Part shown: in pieces, positions 14,383-15,014 of the stretch
Layout of the letters: the number at the start of each line of letters is the position of its first letter
Numbering within the stretch: position 1 is the stretch's first letter
NCBI GenBank assembly: GCA_903905685.1
Contig: CAIVHI010000299.1
Location: 1 to 15,014 of the forward strand
Direction: 5' to 3'
DNA from: an uncultured Bacteroidota bacterium
GTDB taxonomy: Bacteria > Bacteroidota > Bacteroidia > Chitinophagales > Chitinophagaceae
Length of the DNA: 15,014 nt
Made by a program: the position numbers and the translations under genes
The notes under the pieces: model-generated
What the model was told of the DNA's origin: nothing
The model's input: only the letters and a program-made list of their open reading frames with translations
Database searches by the model: none

Positions 14383-14877
14383 TCATCGCCCGATTGAAGC
14401 TCTACACTGCAGTGCAAAGTCCGACTGATACCGCCAGCCCTTTTTGGTGTGTTCCCTTCCACTTGCCTCGCCACCAATATTCCACCAAAAAGCCGCAACT
14501 ATATCCGGGCAGTTGTAAATGTAATGAAAATGATACTGAAACAGATGCAGCGCATCGCTTTGTAGAACCGCATCATTCTTTGCATATACGGCAACCTCTT
14601 CCAGTAGAGCAAGATATCGGTACTTTCCGCCGGAATCAAATGTCTTCAATTTCTCAATATCCGCCGCCCTAGCGCCACTATCACCACAAGAATACAACGC
14701 ATCGCAAAGTGCAAAAAGCTCAACAAATTGACTATTCTCCGCAAAACGCCTAAAAACAGACACGAGGTTTTGAATCCTCGCAATTTTTTGCTGTTTCTTA
14801 TAGACAATCAAAGCCCAAATAGCAGAAATAGGAACTGACATTAATGCGACAAACTTAATTATACTTCCAATTCCCAT
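14383..14877 (-). CDS. One-pass membrane protein of unknown function
   Basis: Starting at 14877 gives 164 residues. A longer frame to 15009 would translate through a perfect GC-rich hairpin and the promoter, so I reject it. One N-terminal membrane helix (about residues 5-24, IIKFVALMSVPISAIWALIV) is followed by basic residues YKKQQKIARIQ, which predicts a cytoplasmic C-terminal domain. That domain is helical (VFRRFAENSQFVELFALCDALY and ALLEEVAVYAKNDAVLQ) and ends in a Trp-containing segment AAFWWNIGG. The layout recalls DUF4760-like proteins, but I cannot assign a family. The region is more AT-rich than the rest of the window, hinting at recent acquisition or a different selective history. 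The following cyclophilin starts 15 nt after its stop. Confidence 0.68.
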   Translation of the reverse strand: MGIGSIIKFVALMSVPISAIWALIVYKKQQKIARIQNLVSVFRRFAENSQFVELFALCDALYSCGDSGARAADIEKLKTFDSGGKYRYLALLEEVAVYAKNDAVLQSDALHLFQYHFHYIYNCPDIVAAFWWNIGGEASGREHTKKGWRYQSDFALQCRASIGR

Positions 14878-14902
14878 AAAAAAATATGATTTACCACATG
14901 AA

Positions 14903-14936
14903 ATATCGCAATCCGATATAAAATTACCGAATTCGG
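14903..14936. repeat. Two inverted repeats in the promoter of the membrane-protein gene
   Basis: CCGAATTCGG (14927-14936) is a perfect 10-bp palindrome in the -33/-7 spacer. ATATCG-N5-CGATAT (14903-14908 and 14914-14919) touches the -7 element and covers the expected transcription start. Both positions suit repressor binding. The regulator is unknown. Confidence 0.4.
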
Positions 14937-14950
14937 ATTTGTAAACCAAA
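14919..14950 (-). promoter_or_regulatory. Promoter of the membrane protein-cyclophilin pair
   Basis: On the minus strand TTTG (14950-14947) is followed after 20 nt by TAATTTTA (14926-14919), one base from TAnnTTTG. The ATG at 14877 lies 41 nt further. This supports the shorter start chosen for the gene. Confidence 0.55.
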
Positions 14951-14975
14951 ACATCATCGAGTCTATACTCAAAAT

Positions 14976-15012
14976 GAAATGGGCGGCCGGGAAAATTCCG
15001 GCCGCCCATTTC
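14976..15012. terminator. Strong GC-rich hairpin, probable terminator of a gene outside the window
   Basis: GAAATGGGCGGCCGG (14976-14990) pairs perfectly over 15 bp with CCGGCCGCCCATTTC (14998-15012) around a 7-nt loop. Read on the minus strand the stem is followed by a T-rich CATTTTGAG. No long T-run follows in either direction, so termination is likely but not certain. The gene it would serve lies beyond the right edge. Confidence 0.6.
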
Positions 15013-15014
15013 CA

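Noticed and set aside
1..15014. CRISPR array, transposon ends, tRNA or rRNA genes
   Set aside because: I saw no regularly spaced direct repeats, no transposase gene, and no tRNA-like TpsiC or anticodon-arm pattern in the intergenic regions.

Overview
The window looks like chromosomal DNA from a moderately GC-rich member of the Bacteroidota, most likely near the Chitinophagaceae, although I cannot place the genus. Three things point there. The first gene ends in a type IX secretion (T9SS) sorting domain. Several genes carry the Bacteroidota promoter pattern TTG/TTTG - about 20 nt - TAnnTTTG. The window also holds family members typical of the phylum: DarA/DarB, DUF4199, a dihydroorotase-like protein with altered metal sites, and periplasmic cyclophilins with a long insert.

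Layout. Bases 2-1147 are the 3' part of a secreted NHL-repeat protein. A gene-poor stretch of about 530 bases follows. Next come a small Ser/Thr-rich lipoprotein-like gene with a strong promoter and terminator (1678-2480), an outer-membrane beta-barrel protein (2616-3413), a SAM methyltransferase (3528-4154) and the haem chaperone gene hemW (4218-5348), all on the plus strand. From 5338 to 10320 everything reads on the minus strand, in transcription order: a GluQ-like synthetase, darA, darB, a dihydroorotase-like pseudoenzyme and a DUF4199 membrane protein. darA-darB and dihydroorotase-DUF4199 are each separated by only 4 nt. dnaN (10578-11699) faces away from this group and is followed on the plus strand by a secreted SnoaL/DUF4440-like protein and a small helix-turn-helix (HTH) protein resembling a phage small terminase. 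The right end carries two paralogous periplasmic cyclophilins and a one-pass membrane protein on the minus strand, closing with a perfect 15-bp GC-rich hairpin at the window edge.

Most genes are ordinary housekeeping or envelope functions. The most notable parts are: darA-darB (dialkylresorcinol head group of flexirubin-type pigments) with no arylpolyene genes beside it; a dihydroorotase homologue that has lost its HxH motif and catalytic Asp yet is tightly coupled to a membrane protein; an orphan small-terminase-like gene; and several promoters overlapped by perfect inverted repeats. I found no CRISPR array, insertion sequence, tRNA, rRNA or complete prophage, and nothing that I would confidently call a wholly new system.
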